From NCBI GenBank assembly GCA_018302335.1, contig JAGVZT010000023.1, forward strand, positions 1-40,997: DNA of 40,997 nucleotides, in the 5' to 3' direction. Positions 31,722 to 39,060 of this stretch are shown here, one piece after another (position 1 is the stretch's first letter; every line of letters begins with the position of its first letter). The position numbers and the translations under genes were made by a program. This DNA comes from Candidatus Woesearchaeota archaeon (GTDB lineage: Archaea > Nanobdellota > Nanobdellia > Woesearchaeales > JAGVZT01). The notes under the pieces were generated by a model, which worked only from the letters and a program-made list of their open reading frames with translations, was not told where the DNA came from and made no database searches.

Positions 31722-32675
31722 ATGACGTTCATCAGCGTGAAGACCATCAAGGGGAAGAAGCGACGCTACCTTGAGCGCTCTTTCCGTCTGCCTGACGGCA
31801 GGGTCCGGAAGCTCTCCGTCTACCTGGGCGGCGCCGTCCGGGAGCGCAGCTTCCCCGACGAGAGCAGAAAGCGTCTGGACTCCAAGGTGAGGGAGGCGTA
31901 CCTTGATTTCGCCAGCGGGCGCTACAGGAAAGTAGGTGTGTTCACCAACGCCCTCATCAGGAGGCTCGAGGAGATGCGTCTCGCCTATGCGGACATGAAG
32001 AGGGGCCTCACCCGGTCGCAGATGCAGGATGTCATCGACCGGTTCACGGTGAACTTCACCTACGAGTCGAACGCGCTCGAGGGAAACTCCCTCACCCTCA
32101 AGGATGTCAGCATGGTCTTCCAGGAGGGCCGCGTGGCAGGGGAGAAGGAGCTTCGCGAGGTCTATGAGACCATCAACACGCGGAAGGCCATGCGCCTCCT
32201 GTTCTCTGGAAAGCTTCGGATGAGAGAGCGCGACATCATCCGCCTCCATCGTATTCTCGTAGAGCGCACTGGTGTCCCGCCAGGATACAAGAGATTTCCC
32301 AACTTCCTCCTGCACCGCACGGTGCGCACCACCCCACCGGAGAGTGTAGCGCATGAGATGGGTTCTCTCCTCGACTGGTACAGGACCAGCACGGAGATGC
32401 ACCCCCTCAAGAGGGCTGCGGCCTTCCATGCGAGGTTTGAGCGCATCCATCCCTTCGAGGATGGCAACGGCCGCATGGGGAGGCTGCTCGTCAACATCAT
32501 CCTCATCGAGAACGGCTTCCCGCCGCTCATCATCCGCAAGACGCAGAGGCTCTCCTACCTTGCTACCCTGGAGGCATTTGACAAGGGTCACTCGACAAAG
32601 CTCGACCGGTTCTTCGTTGAGCGCTACAAGGAGACCTACCGGAGGTTTTTCCTAGTGTACGTGCGGTATCTTTGA
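31722..32675 (+). CDS. fic: Fic-domain AMP transferase, class II-like
   Basis: A 317-residue protein. The Fic motif HPFEDGNGRMGR (243-254) holds the catalytic His and the phosphate-binding residues for AMP or similar transfer onto a target hydroxyl. Upstream, ESNALEGNS (115-123) contains SxxxEG, the inhibitory-helix motif that blocks ATP binding in class II Fic proteins, so the enzyme is probably self-inhibited. The N-terminal 70 residues are basic with strands (KKRRYLERSFRLPDGRVRK) and might bind nucleic acid. A leaderless start fits the TATA box. There is no separate antitoxin gene. Confidence 0.92.
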   Translation: MTFISVKTIKGKKRRYLERSFRLPDGRVRKLSVYLGGAVRERSFPDESRKRLDSKVREAYLDFASGRYRKVGVFTNALIRRLEEMRLAYADMKRGLTRSQMQDVIDRFTVNFTYESNALEGNSLTLKDVSMVFQEGRVAGEKELREVYETINTRKAMRLLFSGKLRMRERDIIRLHRILVERTGVPPGYKRFPNFLLHRTVRTTPPESVAHEMGSLLDWYRTSTEMHPLKRAAAFHARFERIHPFEDGNGRMGRLLVNIILIENGFPPLIIRKTQRLSYLATLEAFDKGHSTKLDRFFVERYKETYRRFFLVYVRYL

Positions 32676-32694
32676 GCACACCTAGGGCCTGTCC

Positions 32695-33276
32695 TCAAGC
32701 GCCTGGCTTGCGCGTCTGCTGGTCCTTTGTGTAGTATGCCCCTTCTATCAGTGTGCGGATGGGCTGCAGCACTGCTCCGATGGTGGCGCCAAGCGGAGCA
32801 TACATGGCCAGCTCCGTCCAGGCAAGCTGGGTCCAGGGCAGCTGCTCCGCTCCTTCAATTCCCAAATACTTGACCGCCCCCAGAACCGCGGCAACGGCGA
32901 GACCCGCCAGCGCGCCGAAGACGGCACCGCCCTTCGCTTCGCGGGCAATCTTCCCGAGGCTGGGCTTCTGCCAGAGGGACATGCTGTCCGAAAGATACGT
33001 CTCAGAGTCACGCAGGTCATCATTGAACGCAATCATGCCGGCGACCAGGGGGAAAGGGCTGTCTGGCATGAGATAATGGCTCTGCATGACGATGGCAAGC
33101 GTGGGCAGGAGGCGGGTGAGGGCGCCCGGAGCCCCGAATTGGCGCTGGAACGTCTGGGGGAAGCGGCTCTCGTGCTCAATGAACGCACTCTCCAGAGAGT
33201 CAGCGGAGAGGTCTGCGCCCTCGCGCTCGAACAGCATATCCTTCAGCGTTTCGTAGCGGTCGCGTTTCTGTACCAT
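32695..33276 (-). CDS. Membrane protein, paralogue of the 33348 gene
   Basis: A 193-residue protein with a soluble N-terminal third (MVQKRDRYETLKDMLFEREG) and two to four hydrophobic segments. The second half (KGGAVFGALAGLAVAAVLGA; KYLGIEGAEQLPW; YAPLGATIGAVLQPIRTLIE) aligns with the neighbouring protein. Start 33276 lies 26 bases from a TATA box centred near 33302; ATG 33282 is an alternative. No known family. Confidence 0.75.
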   Translation of the reverse strand: MVQKRDRYETLKDMLFEREGADLSADSLESAFIEHESRFPQTFQRQFGAPGALTRLLPTLAIVMQSHYLMPDSPFPLVAGMIAFNDDLRDSETYLSDSMSLWQKPSLGKIAREAKGGAVFGALAGLAVAAVLGAVKYLGIEGAEQLPWTQLAWTELAMYAPLGATIGAVLQPIRTLIEGAYYTKDQQTRKPGA

Positions 33277-33296
33277 GTGCATGGGAAATAATCTTT

Positions 33297-33305
33297 TCTT
33301 TAAAT
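33297..33305 (-). promoter_or_regulatory. TATA box of the 33276 gene
   Basis: Minus-strand TATTTAAAG predicts a leaderless transcript from 33276, so the gene need not be read through from its upstream paralogue. Confidence 0.5.
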
Positions 33306-33347
33306 AGTTTACTATCAAGTAACAAAATTTGGTTGGGCGATTGCGCG

Positions 33348-33902
33348 CTACGCGCTCTCGTCCTTGACCGGAACCTTGTCCATACGTCGGGAGTGGTACC
33401 ATCCCTCGACGTAGGCGCGGAGCGGCTGCAGGACAGCCCCGACCGTGGAGGCCGTTGGAACGTACAGCAGCAGCTCGTTCCAGGGGGTTTGCTCCACGCC
33501 GTCAATGCCAAGAAGCTTGCCTACCGTCACGACGCCCATGAAGGATGCTCCGAGTAAGACTCCGTAGAGCCCGCCGTGCTTGACCTCCTTGGCGAAGCCC
33601 TTCGCGGTCGGTTCCTGGTACAGGTTCACCGCATCGCGCGCTGCCTCTCCCACTTCTCTACTGCCTCTGGACATGGCCGAAACGGCGGCCACAGTCGCTA
33701 TGGTGGAAGGCTCCGGCATCAGGTACATGCTCGCTGCGGCCACGGCTGCGGCCGGCGCCACTCTGGTGAGCAGGCCAGGATTGAAGAAAGTGGAGCGGAG
33801 GCCTGGCCAGAACTTGTCCAGTGTGCTGAAATACTCACTCTGATTACCAGCAGCCTTCCCTTCTGTGACCTCGACAACCTTTTCCTCTAGGGAGTCCGTC
33901 AT
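33348..33902 (-). CDS. Membrane protein, paralogue of the 32695 gene
   Basis: A 184-residue protein with an acidic N-terminus and hydrophobic segments at about 45-75 and 110-135. It shares KHGGLYGVLLGASFMGVVTV, GKLLGIDGVEQTPW and YVPTASTVGAVLQPLRAYVE with its paralogue, ending in a short basic tail. A GAGGTGG ribosome binding site precedes ATG 33902. It looks like a recent-to-moderate tandem duplication; function unknown. Confidence 0.75.
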   Translation of the reverse strand: MTDSLEEKVVEVTEGKAAGNQSEYFSTLDKFWPGLRSTFFNPGLLTRVAPAAAVAAASMYLMPEPSTIATVAAVSAMSRGSREVGEAARDAVNLYQEPTAKGFAKEVKHGGLYGVLLGASFMGVVTVGKLLGIDGVEQTPWNELLLYVPTASTVGAVLQPLRAYVEGWYHSRRMDKVPVKDESA

Positions 33903-33934
33903 GTCGCCACCTCTGCCGCAGGGAGTGGCATGCC

Positions 33935-33943
33935 GTTTATAAA
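33935..33943 (-). promoter_or_regulatory. TATA box of the 33902 gene
   Basis: Minus-strand CATTTATAA, next to the divergent lipA promoter (GAATAAATA at 33954-33962). Both fit in 80 bases, so the two units may be co-regulated. Confidence 0.5.
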
Positions 33944-33984
33944 TGATGCCAAGGAATAAATACGCACGGCAGCATCATGCGGCC

Positions 33985-34845
33985 ATGACCAAGCCGCCGT
34001 GGCTCACCATCCGCGTCGCTCCCGGCGACGGCGTGCCGCGCCTGCGGACGCTGATGCGCTCCTCGCGCCTGCACACGGTGTGCGAGGAGGCGCACTGCCC
34101 GAACATGCAGGAGTGCTGGTCAGGCGGCACCGCCACTTTCATGCTCATGGGCGATGTCTGCACGCGCGGCTGCAGGTTCTGCCATGTCTCCTCGGGAACG
34201 CCCGGACCGCCGGACGCAGGAGAGCCCGAGAACATCCTTCTCGCAGCGAAGGAGATGCAGCTCTCCTATGTCGTGCTCACCTCGGTGGACCGGGATGACC
34301 TCGAGGACCAGGGAGCGGAGCATTTCGCAGAGGCAATCAGGCTGCTGAAACAGGAAGGGTTTCTTGTGGAAGCTCTTATTCCTGATTTCCGCGGCGAGAC
34401 CGCGCTTGTCTCGCGCGTCATCGCTGCCGGCCCGGACGTGCTCGGCCACAATATCGAGACCGTGTCGAGACTGCAGGGTAGAGTCCGTGACCGGCGAGCG
34501 AACTACGAGCAGAGCCTCAAGGTTCTGCGCCATGCGAAAGGCCCTGGCGTCTACACCAAGAGTTCGCTCATGCTCGGTCTCGGCGAGACGGAGGAGGAGA
34601 TTCTTGCGACCATGGACGACCTTCTCGGCGCAGGAGTCTCGCTGCTGACCCTCGGTCAGTACCTGCGGCCGAGCAGACGACACCTTCCCGTGGCGGAGTA
34701 CGTCCGGCCCGAGGTCTTCGCGGAACTGCGCTCGGCCGCGTTGCAGAAGGGTTTCCTGTACTGCGCTGCGGGGCCCTTCGTGCGGAGCTCCTACCGCGCG
34801 GGAGAGCTGTTCATGGAACGGGTGCTCCGGAAGATATCCGGTTGA
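33985..34845 (+). CDS. lipA: Lipoyl synthase
   Basis: A 286-residue radical SAM enzyme that inserts two sulfur atoms into octanoyl groups on carrier proteins. Auxiliary-cluster cysteines are in CEEAHCPNMQEC (33, 38, 44), the radical SAM triad in CTRGCRFC (59, 63, 66), and the conserved Ser ligand in VRSSYRAGE near the end. HNIETVSRLQ and SSLMLGLGETEEE are further family marks. ATG 33985 is exactly 27 bases from the centre of a TATA box, so the upstream Met at 33943 is rejected. With LipB downstream it makes a complete route from octanoyl-ACP or octanoyl-CoA to protein-bound lipoate. Confidence 0.96.
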   Translation: MTKPPWLTIRVAPGDGVPRLRTLMRSSRLHTVCEEAHCPNMQECWSGGTATFMLMGDVCTRGCRFCHVSSGTPGPPDAGEPENILLAAKEMQLSYVVLTSVDRDDLEDQGAEHFAEAIRLLKQEGFLVEALIPDFRGETALVSRVIAAGPDVLGHNIETVSRLQGRVRDRRANYEQSLKVLRHAKGPGVYTKSSLMLGLGETEEEILATMDDLLGAGVSLLTLGQYLRPSRRHLPVAEYVRPEVFAELRSAALQKGFLYCAAGPFVRSSYRAGELFMERVLRKISG

Positions 34846-34886
34846 GGAGACGAAACATACTTAAGTGCGCGAGGCAATCCTTAGGC

Positions 34887-35021
34887 ATGGTCAAGCGCAA
34901 GACGAAGGCGACCACCGTGAGATTCCACGATAAGCAGCTGCAGAGAGTTTATGAAGAGGCGAGGGAAGCATTTCAGCGGGCTGGAATCACCCTTGAGGAT
35001 GTTCTGGAGTGGTTCCCCTAG
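34887..35021 (+). CDS. Small basic helical protein, 44 aa, antitoxin-like
   Basis: The frame is MVKRKTKATTVRFHDKQLQR continuing to EDVLEWFP. A short strand (TTVRF) is followed by two helices, an arrangement seen in ribbon-helix-helix antitoxins, but the match is only by pattern. A TATA-like ACTTAAGTG at 34859-34867 suggests a leaderless transcript. It runs convergent to, and overlaps by 35 bases, the PIN gene on the other strand, which is not the usual toxin-antitoxin operon. Confidence 0.5.
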   Translation: MVKRKTKATTVRFHDKQLQRVYEEAREAFQRAGITLEDVLEWFP

Positions 35022-35467
35022 GGTTCACTATACGGATGCCAAGTTGGGCGAGCCGTTCCCGGTTTCTCGTGAGTTCTTCATCAACAGTGACGAACTCCGC
35101 TAGTCCGTGAAGTTCGAGTTCCGCAAGATGGAGGCTATCATCTTCGGTGAGATGAGGAAGGGCCCGCCGCAGATTGCTCAGGTCTGATAGTCTTGTACGG
35201 AAGAACGCTGATGCGGTTTCTGACGAGCATCTCTTCGAGGTACTCGAACACCTTGCGACGCAGGAACAGGTCGCGTACATGCCTGCATGAGCCATTGACG
35301 ACCTCACCGATGAGCGGATGGGTGATGTGCCCATGATGCTGATAGCCGAGCCCAGACAGATAGCGGGCGCAGGATTCATCCCTCTCTGCGAGCGATGCGA
35401 TAAGGATACAGGCATCAATGACACGATGTGGCTTCCGCGCTGTCCTGCGGGCGAAGGAGCTCGGCAT
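34987..35467 (-). pseudogene. PIN-domain (VapC-like) nuclease gene with a frameshift
   Basis: From ATG 35467 one frame gives MPSSFARRTARKPHRVIDAC, with the N-terminal PIN Asp in RVIDACILIASL and then PLIGEVVNGS. The frame keeps coding only to about 35185. There the next frame takes over with DLSNLRRALPHLTEDDSLHL and GLAEFVTVDEELTRN, the C-terminal acidic residues of PIN domains. Removing one base at about 35185 would join them as YKTIDLSNLRRAL. As read it gives a truncated product of 109 residues that lacks part of the metal site. TATA at 35492-35499 is 28 bases from the ATG. Confidence 0.7.
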
Positions 35468-35563
35468 GAGCCCAGCGGCCGGTACGTCATTGATATACCT
35501 TCTGGGTCGCAGTCCGGAAGGTTTCCGAACCCGAGAGTTCCCTTTTTTTGGTTCTCTCGATAA

Positions 35564-35572
35564 CTATATAAC
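35564..35572 (+). promoter_or_regulatory. TATA box of lipB
   Basis: CTATATAAC is centred exactly 27 bases before the ATG at 35595, so lipB has its own leaderless promoter independent of lipA. Confidence 0.6.
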
Positions 35573-35594
35573 AGGGCGGCCGAAAAGCACGACT

Positions 35595-36278
35595 ATGCAA
35601 GAGGCATGGTTGCTGGAGCTCGGGGTCACTCCCTATGGAGAAGCCCTTGCGCTGCAGGAGCGCCTGGTGGAGCTTCGTCTGCAGGACAGGATACCTGACA
35701 CCTTCCTGCTGCTCCAGCATACCCCGGTTGTCACCCTCGGACGGCGCGCCTCGGGGAGCGGGCGCGAGGTTGCCCTCGCGGTGAACGAGGAGGAGCTCGG
35801 TCGCAACGGAGTCGCGCTTTTCGAGATCAATCGCGGAGGGCTCGCGACCTACCACGGGCCCGGCCAGCTCGTCGGCTATCCCATCATCTCACTTTCCGGA
35901 AAGCTTGACCTCAAGGGCTACATGGACAGGCTCTGCAGGGTGATGTCTTCGGCGTGCGCCCACTACGGCATCGGCGCGCGCATCGACAAGGGCCTCTGGG
36001 TGCAGGCGGAGAAGATTGGCTCGACCGGCGCCGCGGTCGTCTCCCGGGGAGGCAAGCATGTCACCATGCACGGCTTCGCCTTCAACGTCGCGGACCAGTC
36101 CTCCGGCTTCTCTCTCATCGTGCCCTGCGGGATGGCCAGCCTGAAGGTGACTTCCCTGGAGCAGCTCATCTCTCGACAGCCCCCCCTGGATGAGGTCGCC
36201 GCCCTGCTAGCAAAGGCTTTTAAGGATGAATTCCGCTACGCAACACTCGAGCGAGTCGCCCTGAGCGACCTGGAGTGA
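35595..36278 (+). CDS. lipB: Octanoyltransferase LipB
   Basis: A 227-residue enzyme that moves octanoyl groups to the Lys of E2 and GcvH domains. Family marks are TPVVTLGRR, RGGLATYHGPGQLVGYPI (80-97), AEKIGSTGAAV with Lys140, HGFAFNV and IVPCGM with the thioester-forming Cys178. ATG 35595 is set by the promoter; a longer frame through the PIN region is not used by the family. The large surface-protein gene starts three bases after its stop. Confidence 0.95.
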   Translation: MQEAWLLELGVTPYGEALALQERLVELRLQDRIPDTFLLLQHTPVVTLGRRASGSGREVALAVNEEELGRNGVALFEINRGGLATYHGPGQLVGYPIISLSGKLDLKGYMDRLCRVMSSACAHYGIGARIDKGLWVQAEKIGSTGAAVVSRGGKHVTMHGFAFNVADQSSGFSLIVPCGMASLKVTSLEQLISRQPPLDEVAALLAKAFKDEFRYATLERVALSDLE

Positions 36279-36281
36279 ACC

Positions 36282-38906
36282 ATGACGCAGAAAGCCCAGC
36301 TGACTGTCTTCATCGTCCTCGGCCTCGTCATCCTCTCGGTCTTCGCGCTTGCCATGTACGTCCGCGTGCAGACCGTCGAGACCCGCGTGGGCTCCCTGGA
36401 GCAGCAGGTGGACCTGCAGGGCGAGCGCACCGCGCTGAAGCTCATGGTGGACGACTGCCTCAAGCAGAAGACGGTGAGGGCCATCGAGCTCTACGGCATC
36501 AACCCGGACGAGGAGACGGAGGGGCTCATCACAGCCTTTGTGGAATACGAGATAGGCCCATGCCTTGACCTGGAGCAATTCCGCAAGGCAGGCTTCGAGA
36601 TTGACCAAGACGCAGGATACGCAGCAACGGAGATATCGGAGGGCGCGCTGAGCGTGGAGCTGCATCTCCCGCTCACCCTTGCCTCAGCGGAGAGCCGCGT
36701 CTCTGTCGAGGATTTCTCGTTCACCCTGCAGAAGACGAGATACATCAGCCTGCCGACCGATGACCAGGGAGTGATGCTCCAGCCCTTCACGGTGACGACT
36801 CCCAACGGCCGCGCTGAGCTCAGCATCCCGCAAGGGGTGCGCGTCTGGCGGAGCGGCTCTCCTGTGCGTCAGGACGAGGTGCTGGAGCTGCGACTGGTGG
36901 ACAGGAATCACGAGGGGCTGCTGAACGCACTCTCCATCGGGGAGACGCTCTACCTCATGGAAGGAGGTATCGAGTTCGACCCCGGAGCAGTGCTCACAAT
37001 GTATTATCGGGATGGGGAGATTCCGCTCTGGGAGAGCCAGCAGGACCTCACCCTTTCGGTGTACAACGAGCGGACTGGGTTGTGGGAGACGCTGCCCACG
37101 GCAGTGGACCGTAGGCGGAACCGCATCTCCGCGCTCGTGACGCACTTCTCGATGTTCTCAGTCACCTCCAGCTTCTGTTCTCACAAATCGAGCAATGACC
37201 AGGTGCTCTCATCCGGCGCGGTGTTCAAGGAGCGTTGCAGGTCGTGCACGGCTGCAACCACAAAGGAGGGGAGCAGCCTGTACTTCACCGGCACCGGGGC
37301 GCAGTACTACTCCTATCCCGTGCTCGGGACTCCCAACGGACCGTGCATCCTCCGGGACTGGGACGGGGACGACCCGGACGGCGATGGCAAGAAAGAGCGG
37401 ACGAGGAAGATGGACGAGCTGGACTGCGTCATCGGGGAAGAGGGTGACTACAACTACGCGACCGGCGAGTGCACCTACGAGGTGGACGCGACGCCGGAGA
37501 CCTACGGCTACACCAGCGTCCAGCAGGTGGGCGGCCGCGGGACGTACAGCTTCTATGTCCAGGAGAAGGGGAATGCCTGCCGGACCAGCGAGGTCCCGGT
37601 GGACATCGTCATCTCGTCGCTCTCTGCCGGGGACATCGCCACGGGCTCTCTCCGTGGCGGGGAGATCCATGCCGGGACGAACTACATCGACGTCCAGGTG
37701 GACAACACCAACGGGGACGCATGCGCCTCGGCAGAAGTCACGGTCACCGTGCGCGGCGCCGGCTTCGTCCCGAGCTGCGCCCGCGGCGCAAAGGGCGGTC
37801 CGGGTGCTCGCATCACGCAGAACTGCCAGTGCGGCACCGCCAATGTGGACATCCGCGGAGGAAAGGAGCTGTACTGCTGCAACAGCGGCATCGTGGTGGA
37901 CAATGCTCTGAAGTGCGTCCAGAGCGCTTCGAGTTCCTGCCGGCTCGGCTATCTCAGCACCTCGGACAACGGGTGCTGGTGCGGCTCGAATCAGTTCAGC
38001 TTCAACGCAGCCGGGAATGCGTTCTTCTGCTGCCCTGGCAAGGGACTCGTCGCATCAGGGGAGCAGTGCAATGTCTCCGGCCCCTCGTGCGGCATGCCCG
38101 CCGGAGCGGCGGTGACCGGCGCAAGCATCAGCCCGGATGAAGTCCTACGGCCGCTCTGCTCGCCTGCCGCGCAGGAATGCAGTTGCTCGTACTGCGACAA
38201 TATCCAGGAGCAGCTCCAGAAGGAACTCTGCTCGTACAACTGCCTTTCGGACTGCATGGGTGTCGGCGCCATGGTGAATGAGGTGCGCGCTGCCGAGAGC
38301 TACTGCTTCCCGAAGTTCGGTATCTCGGTGGGCAGCACCGAGGACCTCGTGCAGCAGCTGCAGGACTACGACCCCGATGCGGCCATCAGTGTCGGGGACT
38401 ACATCCCGCTCGCGGATTCCCTAAGCTGCGTGGCGGAGCAGCTCAGCGGCGTGAATCCCCAGCTCGGCCCTCTTGCGCAGGTAGCATCCGGAGTGTCCTC
38501 GTTCGTGCTTGATGTCATCCAAGGGAACGAGGTGGACCTGCTCTGCTCCTGCGGCCAGCTTGAGAGCGGCGCTGCCTGCAGCGCGCGCATATGGAACGAC
38601 CCCCTGTGCAATCCCGAGTGCTGCGAGTGCCCTGGCGGGCTGGACATCCTGGACTCTATCGGCTGTGCGATCCAGCAGGCCCTTGAGTCCCGGTGCGTGG
38701 ATGAGCGGCCGCCCACGGGTGACGGATTCAGACGAAGGATAGGCCACTGCCAGAAGGACAGCGATGGCACCCTGTACGATTGCGCCCCCGGAGCGCTGGG
38801 CATCATGAGCTGCAAGCCGGCGCCGGATGCACAGCCCAGCGAGAATGTCGAGCCTGCGGTGCTCCTGCCGCCCGAGTGGACTCCCACTCCTGATGTAAAT
38901 CCCTGA
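36282..38906 (+). CDS. Large Cys-rich surface protein, first of a tandem pair
   Basis: An 874-residue protein with a short basic start and one membrane segment (about 8-27, LTVFIVLGLVILSVFALAMY), so the rest is probably outside. Regions: a membrane-proximal helix (VETRVGSLEQQVDLQGE); a beta-rich domain to about 310; a TSP3-like calcium site DWDGDDPDGDGKKE near residue 360; and a C-terminal half rich in Cys in a recurring pattern C-x-C, about 15 residues, C-C, then C. A Cys cluster at the end of the chain (CSCSYC, CNPECCEC) suggests disulfides or metal. No S-layer or enzyme family is recognised. It lies three bases after lipB and is probably read from its promoter. Confidence 0.8.
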   Translation: MTQKAQLTVFIVLGLVILSVFALAMYVRVQTVETRVGSLEQQVDLQGERTALKLMVDDCLKQKTVRAIELYGINPDEETEGLITAFVEYEIGPCLDLEQFRKAGFEIDQDAGYAATEISEGALSVELHLPLTLASAESRVSVEDFSFTLQKTRYISLPTDDQGVMLQPFTVTTPNGRAELSIPQGVRVWRSGSPVRQDEVLELRLVDRNHEGLLNALSIGETLYLMEGGIEFDPGAVLTMYYRDGEIPLWESQQDLTLSVYNERTGLWETLPTAVDRRRNRISALVTHFSMFSVTSSFCSHKSSNDQVLSSGAVFKERCRSCTAATTKEGSSLYFTGTGAQYYSYPVLGTPNGPCILRDWDGDDPDGDGKKERTRKMDELDCVIGEEGDYNYATGECTYEVDATPETYGYTSVQQVGGRGTYSFYVQEKGNACRTSEVPVDIVISSLSAGDIATGSLRGGEIHAGTNYIDVQVDNTNGDACASAEVTVTVRGAGFVPSCARGAKGGPGARITQNCQCGTANVDIRGGKELYCCNSGIVVDNALKCVQSASSSCRLGYLSTSDNGCWCGSNQFSFNAAGNAFFCCPGKGLVASGEQCNVSGPSCGMPAGAAVTGASISPDEVLRPLCSPAAQECSCSYCDNIQEQLQKELCSYNCLSDCMGVGAMVNEVRAAESYCFPKFGISVGSTEDLVQQLQDYDPDAAISVGDYIPLADSLSCVAEQLSGVNPQLGPLAQVASGVSSFVLDVIQGNEVDLLCSCGQLESGAACSARIWNDPLCNPECCECPGGLDILDSIGCAIQQALESRCVDERPPTGDGFRRRIGHCQKDSDGTLYDCAPGALGIMSCKPAPDAQPSENVEPAVLLPPEWTPTPDVNP

Positions 38907-38922
38907 GAGACTAACGTCACGG

Positions 38923-38992
38923 TCGGCCGCGTTGCCGAGGATACCCGGCATTCCGGCGAGACAGCACGGATATCGTGAAGCAGTGCGGCCGA
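38923..38992 (+). repeat. Dispersed TCGGCCGC-ended repeat, copy 7
   Basis: A 70-base element with TCGGCCGC and GCGGCCGA ends, as in copy 3. The core GCATTCCGGCGAGACAGCAC is shared except for the last bases, and the spacing of all blocks is the same. It starts 17 bases after the stop of the first surface-protein gene. Confidence 0.75.
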
Positions 38993-39030
38993 GACGTGGA
39001 GACGCTCTTCAGGGCCCGCGGACTGCAAAG

Positions 39031-39039
39031 ATATTTAAA
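39031..39039 (+). promoter_or_regulatory. TATA box of the second surface-protein gene
   Basis: ATATTTAAA is centred about 26 bases before the ATG at 39061, giving a leaderless transcript. Confidence 0.55.
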
Positions 39040-39060
39040 CTTCTCCGCTCCGGCAGGACC

